Source of the DNA: Actinocatenispora thailandica | GTDB taxonomy: Bacteria; Actinomycetota; Actinomycetes; Mycobacteriales; Micromonosporaceae | Direction: 5' to 3' | NCBI RefSeq assembly: GCF_016865425.1 | Contig: NZ_AP023355.1 | Location: 5,268,198 to 5,332,197, forward strand | DNA length: 64,000 nucleotides | Part shown: one piece after another, positions 16,838-26,247 of the stretch | Layout: every line of letters begins with the position of its first letter | Position numbering within the stretch: position 1 is the first letter of the stretch | Translations under genes and position numbers: made by a program | The notes under the pieces: generated by a model | Databases searched by the model: none | What the model saw: the letters and a program-made list of their open reading frames with translations, nothing else | Told to the model about the DNA's origin: nothing

Positions 16838-17791
16838 TCAGAAGGTGGCGATCGGGTTGACCGGGCTGCCGGAGGTGCCGGCGAAGCGGACCGGCGCGAC
16901 GGCGAGCTGGAAGTCCCACTGGTCGAGCTCGGCGGCCGTCGCCGCGCAGTCCTCCAGATCGCAGTTGTCGAGCAGCCACAACCCCATCGCCACCAGCCCC
17001 ACGGCGTGCACCGGCATCAACACGTCGTCGTATCCGGACGGTTGAACGTCCTGGGGAGTGTCGGCGCCGATCAGCGCCACCTGCCGTTCCTGCAGCCACG
17101 GCAGGCAGGACGCGTGCCAGCCGGCCTGCGTGACACCGCCGGCCGGGCCGGCCTCGTGGCGGGCGCGGCCGTAGCCGGTGCGCAGCAGGACCGCATCGCC
17201 GGGCCGCACCCGCACACCCTGGCGACGCTCGGCCTCCTCCAGATCGTCGGGAAACACCCCCTGCCCCGGCTCCAACCACGGCACGTCCCGGACTCCGGCG
17301 ATGTCCAGCAGGACGCCACGCGTGACGATCCCGTTCGCCGCCGCCGTGACGGCCGCCCACGCCGATCCCGTCGCGGCGTCGACCAGCGAGTGCGACCGAC
17401 CGTTGTACATCGCGCCGTCCCAGAACAGGTGGCACGGCGAGTCGAGGTGGGTGATGGTGTTGCCGTGGAACAGGATGCCGAGCCGCTCGTTCGAGAAGCC
17501 CCACCGCCGGTCGCGGTGGAACGCCGCCGGCATGTTCTCGGCACCGGGCATCTCGGCGGCACGCGGGCACGCCGTCGTCGACCGCTCCATCTCCGCCGGT
17601 ACCGCAACCTCCCACCCGCACGACACGCTCCGGCCGTGGCGCACGGCCCGCGCCGCCGCCAGCCGGACGCCGTCGGTGATGTGGTTGAGGGCGCCGCGCT
17701 GGTCGTCGTCACCCCAGCGTCCCCAGTTGGACAGCGTGTCGAAGTACCCGAGCACCTCGTCCTGCGCGGGTACCTGTCGCTGCAGCGTCAT
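16838..17791 (-). CDS. Cyclase family protein (kynurenine formamidase-like hydrolase)
   Basis: The 317-residue protein matches the cyclase / KynB-like metal hydrolase family. HGNTITHLDSPCHLFWDG carries the HxDxxxH-type metal site (HLDSPCH), and later LLRTGYGR and IGADTPQDVQP fit the fold. The enzyme probably hydrolyses an amide or lactone; the substrate is unknown. The start is ATG 17791. The LysR regulator gene lies 97 bp upstream on the same strand and may control it. Confidence 0.86.
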   Translation of the reverse strand: MTLQRQVPAQDEVLGYFDTLSNWGRWGDDDQRGALNHITDGVRLAAARAVRHGRSVSCGWEVAVPAEMERSTTACPRAAEMPGAENMPAAFHRDRRWGFSNERLGILFHGNTITHLDSPCHLFWDGAMYNGRSHSLVDAATGSAWAAVTAAANGIVTRGVLLDIAGVRDVPWLEPGQGVFPDDLEEAERRQGVRVRPGDAVLLRTGYGRARHEAGPAGGVTQAGWHASCLPWLQERQVALIGADTPQDVQPSGYDDVLMPVHAVGLVAMGLWLLDNCDLEDCAATAAELDQWDFQLAVAPVRFAGTSGSPVNPIATF

Positions 17792-17888
17792 CCGGCATCG
17801 GCTCCTTCGGTCGTACGGTTCGTGGTGGTGCCGGGCGGGGGCGTTCGGACCTCGCCGCGACCTGCCGCCGCCTCGTCGCGGCGGTGGC

Positions 17889-18770
17889 TCATTCCCTTGG
17901 TGCACCGGTCAACTGGGCCCGCGCCGCGCGGCAGAACGCCCGCAGCAGCGGACCGTCCTCGCCATCCCGATGCGCGATGACCACCTGCAGCGGTGGGATG
18001 TCGGCGACCGGCACGGCGGTGATGTCGGAACGGCGCTGCGGACCCGTGCGGCTGGCCGGCGCGAGGGTGAGGGCTCGGCCGGACGCGACGTGCTCGAACT
18101 TGTCCTCCGGGTCGTTGATGAGCGGGCCGGGCGGCGGGACCCGACCGTCGGGCCGGGGCAGGACCCGCCAGAACGCGTCCGCGTCCGGATCCTGCACCCC
18201 GACCAGTGGCTCGTCGGCGAAGTCGGCCAGCACGACGCTCTCCTTGCCCGCGAGCCGGTGGCCGACCGGCACGACGAGCACCCGAGGCTCGTCGTAGAGC
18301 ACCTGCACGGCGAGCCCCGCGGTGTCGAACGGTGTGCGGGCGACGACGACGTCCAGCTCGTGGTGCACCAGCGCCTCGCGGACGTGGCGCGCCTCGATGT
18401 GGCGGGCCGTGACCTGGGTCTCGGGGAACCGGTGCGCCAGCTCGCGGACGATCGGCGTCACGATCAGATCGCCGCCGAAGCCGACCGCCAGGGCGTCCGG
18501 CTTCGCGGCGGCGCGGGCGCTCGCGACGGCGGCCTCGGCGTCCCCGAGCAGCTGCCGCGCCCGCTCCAGGAAGCTCTGGCCGGCCGGGGTGAGCCGGGTG
18601 CCGCGAGGCGTCCGGTCCAGAAGCGCGACACCGAGCTGGTGTTCGAGCTGTCGAATCTGCCGGCTCAGGCTCGGCTGCGCGACATGCAGCGCGCTCGCCG
18701 CGCGGCCGAAATGCTCGTGCTCGGCGACCGCCACGAAGTAGCGGACCACCCGCAAATCCAGATCCGGCAC
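17889..18770 (-). CDS. LysR family transcriptional regulator
   Basis: This 293-residue protein has the LysR N-terminal wing helix-turn-helix (VVRYFVAVAEHEHFGRAASA, then LHVAQPSLSRQIRQLEHQLG), the RTPRGTRLTPAG junction and a LysR substrate-binding domain. The start is GTG 18770 without an obvious ribosome site, so a leaderless mRNA is possible. It is divergent from the epimerase-like gene at 18882 (111 bp between starts), which is a likely target, and is followed by the cyclase gene. Confidence 0.9.
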   Translation of the reverse strand: MPDLDLRVVRYFVAVAEHEHFGRAASALHVAQPSLSRQIRQLEHQLGVALLDRTPRGTRLTPAGQSFLERARQLLGDAEAAVASARAAAKPDALAVGFGGDLIVTPIVRELAHRFPETQVTARHIEARHVREALVHHELDVVVARTPFDTAGLAVQVLYDEPRVLVVPVGHRLAGKESVVLADFADEPLVGVQDPDADAFWRVLPRPDGRVPPPGPLINDPEDKFEHVASGRALTLAPASRTGPQRRSDITAVPVADIPPLQVVIAHRDGEDGPLLRAFCRAARAQLTGAPRE

Positions 18771-18881
18771 GCCCCGAGCGTACCCACCCACCGACGCCGA
18801 CCTCGCGCGATGCCCGTTCCGCATCGCCTCTCTCGGATCGGATCTTGGATCGCAGACCTCTCCCGTACCTACCGTCGTGGC

Positions 18882-19811
18882 ATGGAGTTCTTCGTGACAG
18901 GGGCAAGCGGGTACGTCGGTCAGGGTGTGGTGCGGGAACTGATCTCGGCCGGGCACCGGGTGACCGGCCTAGCCCGCAGTCCAGCAGGTGCCGCACGGAT
19001 CGAGGCACTCGGAGCCCGTGCCGTGGCGGGGACGCTGGACGAGCCGGCGGCCGTGGCCGACCTCGCCCGCGCCGCCGAGGGCGTCGCCCACCTCGGCTAC
19101 AAGACCGACGACACGACCGATCTGGCCGGCAGCGGTCGCGCGGACGCAGCCGTCATCGCGGCGATCGGCGACGCGTTGGCGGGTACCGGCAAGCCGCTCG
19201 TGACCACCTCGGGCACCCTGCTGGTCGGTGCTGCCGGCAGCCTCGCCACCGAGCGGCTGGCCGCCGACTTCCGTACTCCGCTCGGGGCGGCGCGCGGCCC
19301 GTCGGAGGAGGCGACGCTGGCGCTGGCCGACCGCGGAGTCCGCAGCGCCGTGGTGCGCCTCGCCCCGACGGTGCACAGCGACGCGGACGTACGTGGCTTC
19401 GTCTCCACGCTGATCGGCGTGGCGCGCCGGGCCGGCGTCTCGGGGTACGTCGGGGACGGCGAGCAGCGCTGGCCGTCGGTGCATCGCGCGGACGCGGCGG
19501 TGCTCTACCGCCTCGCTCTGGAACACGCCCCGGCCGGTACCCGGCTGCACGGCGTCGCCGAGCAGGGCGTACGGATCCGCGAGATCGCCGAGGCGATCGG
19601 CCAGCTGGTCGGCGTACCGACGGCGTCGGTGCCAGCCGAGCGGGCCGCCGACCACTTCGGGTGGCTCGGGCACCTCGTGCAGCTGGACAATCCGGTCTCC
19701 TCCGAGGCGACCCGAGAGCTGCTCGGCTGGCACCCGGACCAGCCCTCGCTGATCGACGAGATCGGCGGTGGCGCCTACGACGGCCTGCTCAGCGTGGCGA
19801 ACCGACGGTGA
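18882..19811 (+). CDS. NAD(P)-dependent epimerase/dehydratase-like SDR
   Basis: An extended or atypical short-chain dehydrogenase of 309 residues. FVTGASGYVGQGVVRELISAG gives the Rossmann cofactor motif. The central active site is unusual: the region GAARGPSEEATLALADRG replaces the YxxxK seen in classical members, as is common in atypical plant-type SDRs. The later VHRADAAVLYRLALEH matches the family's late motif. The start is ATG 18882. It is divergent from the LysR regulator and convergent with the methyltransferase-like gene at 19852. Confidence 0.83.
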   Translation: MEFFVTGASGYVGQGVVRELISAGHRVTGLARSPAGAARIEALGARAVAGTLDEPAAVADLARAAEGVAHLGYKTDDTTDLAGSGRADAAVIAAIGDALAGTGKPLVTTSGTLLVGAAGSLATERLAADFRTPLGAARGPSEEATLALADRGVRSAVVRLAPTVHSDADVRGFVSTLIGVARRAGVSGYVGDGEQRWPSVHRADAAVLYRLALEHAPAGTRLHGVAEQGVRIREIAEAIGQLVGVPTASVPAERAADHFGWLGHLVQLDNPVSSEATRELLGWHPDQPSLIDEIGGGAYDGLLSVANRR

Positions 19812-19851
19812 CCTGACCTGCCTGGGGCGTACCTGGTGGCGAACGGCCCGG

Positions 19852-20565
19852 CTACGCGGTGGCGAGGTAGACGGTGTTGGTCGCCTCGCCGCCCTGCAGC
19901 GGGTTGGCGAACCGTACGACGTGTGCAGCCGCGCCGCGGAACACCTCGGCGAGCATGGCGGTGACGGCGGTGTCCGGCGGGTCGTTGGACCACAACCCGA
20001 ACACCCCACCCGGACGCAGGTGGGCGACCAGACGGCGCAGTCCTGCCGGCGAGTAGAACGTGGCGCTGCGGTCGTCGAGAAGGTGGCTGGGCGAGTGGTC
20101 GATGTCGAGCAGGATCGCGTCGACCCGCCGGCCCGGCACGTCCGGGTCGAAGCCAGCTGCGTCCGCGGCCAGCTCGAAGAAGTCTCCGCGGACCAGGCGG
20201 CAGCGGGCATCGGTGGTCAGGGACGCCGCCGCCGGTAGCAGGCCGCGCCGGTGCCAGTCGAGCACCGGTTCCAGCAGTTCCACCACCATCAGCGACGCCA
20301 CCCGCGGATCGGCCAGGGCGGCCCGTGCGGTGTATCCGAGTCCGAGGCCACCGACCACCACGTCCAGCCGGTCACCAGGCAGCTCCGCCAGGGCGAGGTC
20401 GGCGAGCGCCACCTCGCCGTCGGTGAACAGGCTCGACATCAGGTACTCGTCGTCGAGCTTGACCTCGTACAGCTCCACCCGAAGGGTCGGCTCCACCCGC
20501 CGCCGCAGGCTGACCGCTCCGATCGGTGTCTGCTGCCAGTCCAGCTCGGCAAACCGCGCGCTCAC
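19852..20565 (-). CDS. Spermidine synthase-like SAM-binding protein
   Basis: The 237-residue protein has a Rossmann-type core with DVVVGGLGLGYTARAALA as the glycine-rich nucleotide loop, VVELLEPVLDWHR as the acidic strand end, and DAILLDIDHSPSH. This resembles the spermidine synthase / methyltransferase superfamily. Whether it transfers aminopropyl or methyl groups is not clear; the polyamine-synthase catalytic Asp region is not obvious. The start is GTG 20565 with GGAG about 8 bases upstream. It is divergent from the MerR gene, with 269 bp between starts. Confidence 0.78.
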   Translation of the reverse strand: MSARFAELDWQQTPIGAVSLRRRVEPTLRVELYEVKLDDEYLMSSLFTDGEVALADLALAELPGDRLDVVVGGLGLGYTARAALADPRVASLMVVELLEPVLDWHRRGLLPAAASLTTDARCRLVRGDFFELAADAAGFDPDVPGRRVDAILLDIDHSPSHLLDDRSATFYSPAGLRRLVAHLRPGGVFGLWSNDPPDTAVTAMLAEVFRGAAAHVVRFANPLQGGEATNTVYLATA

Positions 20566-20834
20566 ACTCTCACTCCGCCCTGACGAGTCCGTTCGGGCCG
20601 GCCGCCCGGAGAAGCGTGCGCCACCCGCCCGGGCGCACCGGCGCGGGCTCCGGCACCCCGCACCCGGCGGAACACGGCCAGCCAGCATGCCGGGGGCGTG
20701 CGCGACGACACCCACATTACTCTCACGTCACGGTAGGGTGGGGATCGGGCGGCGCGAGCCCGCTCGTCGGAACCTGGTGGCCGTCCTGCCGGTGGCGGAT
20801 CGTGCGGTCGACGTCGGCGCGGGTGAGGTGGAAC

Positions 20835-21287
20835 GTGGAACAGGCGCACATCCGGATCGGCGAGGTGTCGGTGCGCACCGGCCTGTCACTGCGCACGATC
20901 CGGTGGTACGACGAGGTCGGACTCGTGGTGCCCTCGGCGCGCAGTCGCGGCGGCTTCCGGCTCTACACCGAGGCCGACGTGCAACGGCTGAACCTGATCA
21001 AGCAGATGAAACCGTTGGAGTTCAGCCTGCAGGAGATGCGCGATCTGCTCGGCGTGGTGGATCGCCTGGCCGCCACCGACGACGCCCCGGCTCGGGCCGC
21101 GTTGCGCGATCGGCTGGAGATGTACCAGCACGCGGTGGCCGCCCGCATCGACGCGCTGCGCGAGCAACTGACCACGGCGGAACGTTTCGCCGCTCAACTG
21201 CGCTCCGCGGCCGGCCAGGCGCCCGGTCCGGCGGACGCACCGGGCCGGCGCGCCCATGGCGCGGCCGAGGACGGGAGCAGCCGCTGA
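20835..21287 (+). CDS. MerR family transcriptional regulator
   Basis: A 150-residue MerR protein. IRIGEVSVRTGLSLRTIRWY gives the winged helix-turn-helix, followed by FRLYTEADVQRLNLIKQMKP, then a dimerising coiled coil (ALRDRLEMYQHAVAARIDAL). No cysteine cluster for metal sensing is visible, so the ligand is probably organic or unknown. The start is GTG 20835 with GAGGTGG just upstream. The target may be itself or the divergent spermidine-synthase-like gene. The C-terminus is low-complexity. Confidence 0.86.
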   Translation: MEQAHIRIGEVSVRTGLSLRTIRWYDEVGLVVPSARSRGGFRLYTEADVQRLNLIKQMKPLEFSLQEMRDLLGVVDRLAATDDAPARAALRDRLEMYQHAVAARIDALREQLTTAERFAAQLRSAAGQAPGPADAPGRRAHGAAEDGSSR

Positions 21288-21795
21288 CGACGCCCCGGGG
21301 ACCGGCCACGACCAGAGCGTGCCGACCGGGGCGGCGCCGGACGTGGTCGCCGGCACCGGCTGAGCGGCTCAGCGGTACAGCTCGTCGACGGCGGCGCGGA
21401 TGCGGCGCCGCGCGGTCGCGGCGGAGCACATCTCGATCAGGACGTTGACCATGGTGTCGGACGGTCGGGCGGTCGGGCCAGCGGCGACCAGCCACGACGA
21501 ACCCGGTGACCGCGCACGACCCGGCAGCCGCCCACGCCCAGTACCGGCGCGATGTGCCGGCACGTGAGCGTTGACACAAGATCCGCTACAGAAAAGACTC
21601 TTCCCTGACGTGCGGGTAGGGTTTGGGATGCCGGTGCGCCCCGGTTGCGTCCTGCCGCGGTGGAACCGCACTCGGCCCCCGGTAGCCCATGTGCACCTCG
21701 CCCGGTCAACGCCGACCGGCCGCTACCCCGCGCTCGTGACCGCCCGGCACGCTCTCGTACCGATGGTTGGCGCTGCCCTGACCAGAAACGGCCCC
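21288..21795. other. 508-bp gap upstream of the SulP gene
   Basis: No convincing gene is seen. An exact TTGACA lies at 21571-21576, 220 bp before the SulP start, but no good -10 follows at the right distance. A short minus-strand open frame ending at 21369 has no recognisable domain. The region probably holds the SulP promoter and leader. Confidence 0.4.
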
Positions 21796-23283
21796 ATGCA
21801 CTCACCGTTCACCGCTGCCCGCCTGCCCCGGCCCGCCTGGCTGTCACCCCGCGTGTTCCGCATCGAGGTACTCGCCGGCCTCGTCGTCGCGCTGGCGCTG
21901 ATCCCGGAGGCGATCTCGTTCTCGATCGTGGCCGGCGTCGATCCGCGGATCGGACTGTTCGCCTCCTTCACGATGGCCGTGTCCACCGCGCTGGTCGGCG
22001 GCCGGCCCGCGATGATCTCCGCGGCGACCGGATCGGTGGCGCTGGTGGTCGCGCCGCTGTCGCGCGAGCACGGGGTGGACTACCTGATCGCCGCCGTGTT
22101 GCTCGGCGGGCTGATCCAGGTCGTGCTCGGCGTGCTCGGGGTGGCGAAACTGATGCGCTACGTGCCGCGCAGCGTCATGACCGGCTTCGTCAACGCCCTG
22201 GCGATCCTGATCTTCCTCGCCCAACTGCCCAATCTGCGGCACGTGCCGTGGCCGGTGTATCCGCTCGTCGCAGCGGGCCTCGCGATCATCCTGCTGTTCC
22301 CGAAACTGACCAGGGTGATCCCGGCTCCGCTGGTGGCGATCGTGGCACTGACCGTGCTCACCGTTCTCGCCGGCGTCTCGGTACCCACCGTCGGCGACAT
22401 GGGCCGGCTGCCGGACACCCTTCCGGCACCCGGCCTGCCGAACGTGCCGTTGACCGTGCACACCCTGACCGTGATCGCCCCGTACGCGCTGGGCATCGCG
22501 CTGGTCGGGCTGCTGGAATCGCTGATGACCGCGAAGCTGGTCGACGACGTCACCGACACCCGCTCGTCCAAGACCCGCGAGTCGTGGGGGCAGGGCGTGG
22601 CCAACATCGTCACCGGCCTGTTCGGCGGCATGGGCGGCTGCGCCATGATCGGCCAGACCATGATCAACGTACGATCCGGTGCCCGCACCCGGCTGTCCAC
22701 CTTCCTCGCCGGCACCTTCCTGCTGATCCTGGTGGTGGCGCTGGGCCCGATCGTCGGCATGATCCCGATGGCGGCACTGGTCGCCGTGATGGTCCTGGTG
22801 TCGGTCGGCACCTTCGACTGGCACAGCATCAAACCCGCCACCCTCAAGCGCTTGCCGGCCGGCGAGACGATCGTCATGGCTCTGACCGTTGCGGTCGTCG
22901 TGGCCACCAGCAACCTCGCCATCGGCGTCGTGGTCGGCGTGCTCGCCGCCATGGTCATCTTCGCCCGCCGCGTCGCCCGGCTGGTCCAGGTGTCCAGTGT
23001 GGACGACCCGGACGGCGGGCAGCGCATCTACGCGGTCACCGGCGAGCTGTTCTTCGCCTCCAGCAACCAGCTCTACGAGCAGTTCGACTACGCCGGCGAC
23101 CCGGACACCGTGCTGATCGACATGACCGACGCGCACATCTGGGACGCCTCCTCGGTCGCGGCTCTCGACGCCATCACCACCAAGTACCAGCACCACGGCA
23201 AGACCGCCACCATCGTCGGCCTCAACCAACCCAGCGCCACCCTGCACACCCGGCTCGCCGGCACCCTCAGCTCGGGCCACTAG
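21796..23283 (+). CDS. SulP family inorganic anion transporter with STAS domain
   Basis: The 495-residue protein has about ten to twelve membrane segments beginning at EVLAGLVVALALIPEAISFS, the SulP signature helix, then the conserved GGMGGCAMIGQTMINVRSGARTR loop region. A cytoplasmic C-terminal STAS domain (IYAVTGELFFASSNQLYEQF, then IDMTDAHIWDASSVAALDAI) follows. It probably carries sulfate, bicarbonate or a related anion. ATG 21796 lacks a ribosome site; an in-frame ATG further upstream (21763) is possible. Confidence 0.9.
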   Translation: MHSPFTAARLPRPAWLSPRVFRIEVLAGLVVALALIPEAISFSIVAGVDPRIGLFASFTMAVSTALVGGRPAMISAATGSVALVVAPLSREHGVDYLIAAVLLGGLIQVVLGVLGVAKLMRYVPRSVMTGFVNALAILIFLAQLPNLRHVPWPVYPLVAAGLAIILLFPKLTRVIPAPLVAIVALTVLTVLAGVSVPTVGDMGRLPDTLPAPGLPNVPLTVHTLTVIAPYALGIALVGLLESLMTAKLVDDVTDTRSSKTRESWGQGVANIVTGLFGGMGGCAMIGQTMINVRSGARTRLSTFLAGTFLLILVVALGPIVGMIPMAALVAVMVLVSVGTFDWHSIKPATLKRLPAGETIVMALTVAVVVATSNLAIGVVVGVLAAMVIFARRVARLVQVSSVDDPDGGQRIYAVTGELFFASSNQLYEQFDYAGDPDTVLIDMTDAHIWDASSVAALDAITTKYQHHGKTATIVGLNQPSATLHTRLAGTLSSGH

Positions 23284-23313
23284 TGCGTGTCTTCATGGCT
23301 CCGCCCGGGCGAG

Positions 23314-23328
23314 CCGCGCCCGGCGCGG
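23314..23328. terminator. Small GC hairpin between convergent genes
   Basis: CCGCGC and GCGCGG pair around a 3-base loop, 30 bp after the SulP stop, in the 177-bp gap to the convergent propeller gene. It is weak evidence for a terminator. Confidence 0.3.
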
Positions 23329-23460
23329 CGGGACGCGGGCCCGGCGCAGCCGGGGCATTCCTGCCGGGTTCAAAGCCCTGGACGGCAGAGCCCGGACACC
23401 GTTCGTGCGGGCCGGGCTGGACCCTCGCCGCTCGCGGCCCGACGGACGGCCGCCCGGCCG

Positions 23461-24663
23461 TCAGCGGCGGCGCCAGGTCAGGGTGCCGTGCGCCACGCCG
23501 GCCGGGTACACGTTCGGCAGGTAGCCCAGGACACGTTGCCCGCCGCCGACCGTGACGGCGGTCAACGCGTCCACGGTGCGGAGCGGGCCGCCGGCGGAGG
23601 TCGGCACCAGGGCCCGGCGGTCGTCCAGCCACACACCGGGTGTCTGCCATCCCCGCTCGCCGCCGGCGATCCGGGCGACGACCTTGCCGGTGCTCGTGCG
23701 CACCACCTGCAACTGGGTGCTGCCGGGGCCGGAGCGGGTCGTGACACCCTGGGCGAGCACGTACCGGCCGTCCGGGGACCAGCTGGCCGCGCCGTAGACC
23801 AGGCCGCGGACCGGCAGCTTCTGGCGGGGCCGGCCATTCCGGTCGAACAGCTGCAGGTGGTCCACCCGGTCCGGGGTCGCCTCGGACATGTGCGCCCGGT
23901 CGGCGACGGTGAGCACGATGCGGGTGCCGTCCCGGTTCCAGGACAGCACCGCCTGGCTGCTGTCGAACCGTTGCGAGTCGATCCAGTGCACGGTGGCCTT
24001 GCCGGTGGCCGCGTCGAGCAGGGCGAACCCGAGGAAGTGGCTGGGATCGTCCTTCTGCGTCACCGTGAACAGCACGGTCCTGCCGTCCGGCGACCACTGC
24101 GGCGACGACGGCTCGTACCCGGGGATCGACAGGGGTGTCACCGTGCCGGTCGCGAAGTCCAGCATGCCGGGCCGGTAGGGCATCGACTGCCCGATGACCA
24201 CGGCCTGCCGGCCGTTCGGCGAGGGCACCGCGCTGGAGTAGTCGACCTTGACGTACCGGCGGTGGACACCGTCCCACAGCACGCTCGGATAGGTGGGCGT
24301 GCCCTGCTGGCTGGCCCAGCCGGTCACCGCGTAGCCGTTCACCGTGAACAGGCGCTTCGGCAGCGCGACACCGCCGCTCGGGTAGGCCGTGGGCGGCACG
24401 ACAGCGGGCGTCTCGGTCGGTACCGGGCCGGCCGACGTGCGGTGCGGCCGGGGCGCGGCGGTCTCGGGCGCGTTGGCGTGCTGCGCGACGACCGGCGTGA
24501 TCGCCGCCGCCAGTACGACCGCCGCGGCGGCGCCGGTCCCGGCCAGCCGCCGGCGGCGGCGCCGGCGCGCCTGCCGCAACGCCGCCGGCCCGAGGTCCGC
24601 CTCCCGGGCCTGCCCGGCGAGGGTCTGGAGCGTGTCGCGCAGCGCGTCGTCGATTCGTGTCAT
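23461..24663 (-). CDS. Membrane-anchored TolB/WD40-like beta-propeller protein coupled to sigma factor
   Basis: The 400-residue product has a short N-terminal cytoplasmic helix region (TRIDDALRDTLQTLAGQARE), an arginine cluster, one membrane helix (LAGTGAAAAVVLAAAITPVV) and a large outer domain. The outer domain has TolB/WD40-like blade repeats such as SPQWSPDGRTVLFTV, VLSWNRDGTRIVLTV and AASWSPDGRYVLAQG. Its ATG overlaps the sigma factor stop as ATGA, showing translational coupling. By analogy with sigma/anti-sigma pairs it may hold the sigma factor and sense an outside signal, but no canonical anti-sigma zinc motif is seen. Confidence 0.83.
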   Translation of the reverse strand: MTRIDDALRDTLQTLAGQAREADLGPAALRQARRRRRRRLAGTGAAAAVVLAAAITPVVAQHANAPETAAPRPHRTSAGPVPTETPAVVPPTAYPSGGVALPKRLFTVNGYAVTGWASQQGTPTYPSVLWDGVHRRYVKVDYSSAVPSPNGRQAVVIGQSMPYRPGMLDFATGTVTPLSIPGYEPSSPQWSPDGRTVLFTVTQKDDPSHFLGFALLDAATGKATVHWIDSQRFDSSQAVLSWNRDGTRIVLTVADRAHMSEATPDRVDHLQLFDRNGRPRQKLPVRGLVYGAASWSPDGRYVLAQGVTTRSGPGSTQLQVVRTSTGKVVARIAGGERGWQTPGVWLDDRRALVPTSAGGPLRTVDALTAVTVGGGQRVLGYLPNVYPAGVAHGTLTWRRR

Positions 24664-25175
24664 CGCACGGCCTCCTCGGAGTCGAGCAGTTCCCGCAGCT
24701 CGGGTGCCACCACCCGCAACCGGGCCAGCGCGCGTGCGGTCTGGCTGGCGACCGTGCCGGGCCGGCAGCCGAGGATCTCGGCCACCTCGCTGGTACTGCG
24801 GTCCTCCAGGTAGCGCAGCACCAGCACCGCCCGCTGCCGGCGCCCGAGCCGGGCCAGCCCGGCGTGCAGCATCAGCCGCGTCGTGCTGCGCCCGGTCGCG
24901 TCGGGTGCGTGCTGGTCCGGAAGCTCGGGGGTCGGTACCTCGTGCGTCGAGCGCCGCCGCCACCAGGAGACGAACTCGTGGTAGAGGACCTTGCGCGCGT
25001 ACGGCTCGGGGTCGGCGTCGATGCGCCGCCACCCGGCGGCCGTCTTGGCCAGCGCGGACTGCACCAGGTCCTCGGCGCTCTGCTGCTGCCCGGTCAGCGC
25101 GTACGCCGACCGCAGCAACACCTGCGTGCGCGTGCGCGCGAACTCCAGGAACTCCCGCTCCGCGACGGCGTCCAT
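24660..25175 (-). CDS. SigE family RNA polymerase sigma factor (ECF)
   Basis: The 171-residue ECF sigma factor has region 2 (LLRSAYALTGQQQSAEDLVQ, then ALAKTAAGW and YARKVLYHEFVSWWRR) and region 4 (RRQRAVLVLRYLEDRSTSEV, then AEILGCRPGTVASQTARALA). It is of the size and type called SigE family in actinobacteria. ATG 25175 is chosen because GGAGGAGG lies just upstream; ATG 25190 is less well placed. Its stop overlaps the start of the propeller protein, which probably regulates it. It is divergent from the lipoprotein gene at 25490, which may belong to its regulon. Confidence 0.92.
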   Translation of the reverse strand: MDAVAEREFLEFARTRTQVLLRSAYALTGQQQSAEDLVQSALAKTAAGWRRIDADPEPYARKVLYHEFVSWWRRRSTHEVPTPELPDQHAPDATGRSTTRLMLHAGLARLGRRQRAVLVLRYLEDRSTSEVAEILGCRPGTVASQTARALARLRVVAPELRELLDSEEAVR

Positions 25176-25489
25176 CGGCACCTCCTCCACCTGCTATGAC
25201 GCGCCGGGCCCGAGGATTCCATGCACGTTCCAGCCGAGTTTCTGAGCGGCGCCGGATCGCGGGCGGCCCGCCGTGCGGTGTTGCCCACCGAGCCGCGCTC
25301 GGAGTCCGGCACCGCGCCGCGTCCGGGCCGTCGCCGGGCGTCCAAGCAACGCCAGGTCGCCAGCTCGGCGCCCGGCCGCAGGCACGGTGCCGCATCCGCC
25401 GAAGAGGTGGTGTTTGCTGACGCAACGGCCCCCTGGCGCGCCGGACCCCAAATCGGCAGGGTCTCACGGTGACACCAAGGAGGTACTTC
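25176..25489. other. 314-bp divergent region, sigma factor / lipoprotein
   Basis: No gene is seen. The region should contain the promoters of the sigma factor (leftward) and the lipoprotein (rightward, with AAGGAGGT before its ATG). I could not identify a clear ECF -35/-10 pair by eye. Confidence 0.45.
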
Positions 25490-26200
25490 ATGAATCGGGG
25501 CCGATCCCTCGCCCTCGCCGCGCTCGTGGCCGCAACGCTCGCCCTGGCTGCCTGCTCCACGGGCACCGGCGGTGACCGCGCGGCCACCGGCACGCCGAGT
25601 GCCAGCCCCATGGCGGCCAGCCCGACCAGCGCCTCGCCGAGCACGGCCCCGCTGCCCAGCTCCAAACAGCTCGCCGCCGCGCTGCCCGCGCACGGCGACG
25701 TGCCCAGCGGGTACACCAAGCAGGACGGTGGCGTGAGCGACAGCGGCACCACCACCAAGCCGGCCGGGTGCGCCACAGCCACCAACGCGATGGGCCAGGT
25801 GGACCACGCGGCGCAGGCGGAGGTCGCCTACGCGGACACCGACAAGGGGCTGCTGTACGGAGTCGGCGTCTACGCGTTCCGGGAAGGCCCCGGCAACCTG
25901 CTGGACCAGGCCGGGACGGCGTTGCGCAAGTGCGCCCGCTACACCGCGACCGACCCGGACGGCACCACCAGCACGGTCACCCTCGAGAAGGCGAGCTTCC
26001 CGAAGCTCGGCGACGACCGCGTCGCGTTCCAGCGGGAGGCCAAGGGCGACGCCGGCATCACCCTGGGCATGACCGTCGCGTACCTGTCCGTCGGGCACTG
26101 CGGGGTGTTCGTCGCCGCGGGCGGCGTGTCGGGCGCCAACAGCGCCCTGGCGCAGCAGGCCGCCCGCGCAACGGTCGACAAGCTGCACAAGATCTGCTGA
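25490..26200 (+). CDS. Secreted lipoprotein, function unknown
   Basis: The 236-residue protein starts with a lipoprotein signal: MNRGRS, a hydrophobic stretch, then a LAAC lipobox, predicting acylation of Cys23 and anchoring outside the membrane. A Thr/Ser/Pro/Ala-rich linker follows, then a globular domain with three later cysteines (GCATAT, KCARYT, GHCGVF). I do not recognise the domain; it is reminiscent of small actinobacterial sensor-domain lipoproteins. ATG 25490 has the near-perfect ribosome site AAGGAGGT. It is divergent from the sigma factor and may be controlled by it. Confidence 0.82.
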   Translation: MNRGRSLALAALVAATLALAACSTGTGGDRAATGTPSASPMAASPTSASPSTAPLPSSKQLAAALPAHGDVPSGYTKQDGGVSDSGTTTKPAGCATATNAMGQVDHAAQAEVAYADTDKGLLYGVGVYAFREGPGNLLDQAGTALRKCARYTATDPDGTTSTVTLEKASFPKLGDDRVAFQREAKGDAGITLGMTVAYLSVGHCGVFVAAGGVSGANSALAQQAARATVDKLHKIC

Positions 26201-26247
26201 GCCGACCGGCCCGGGCAACGGCGATGCGCGGGAGTGCCCCGAGCTGG

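Noticed and set aside
21571-21576. Exact TTGACA hexamer as SulP promoter
   Set aside because: No acceptable -10 at 16-19 bp, so it is not called as a promoter.
21369-21671. 100-residue minus-strand open frame before SulP
   Set aside because: No domain, no ribosome site, biased composition; only the last 27 residues look faintly protein-like.
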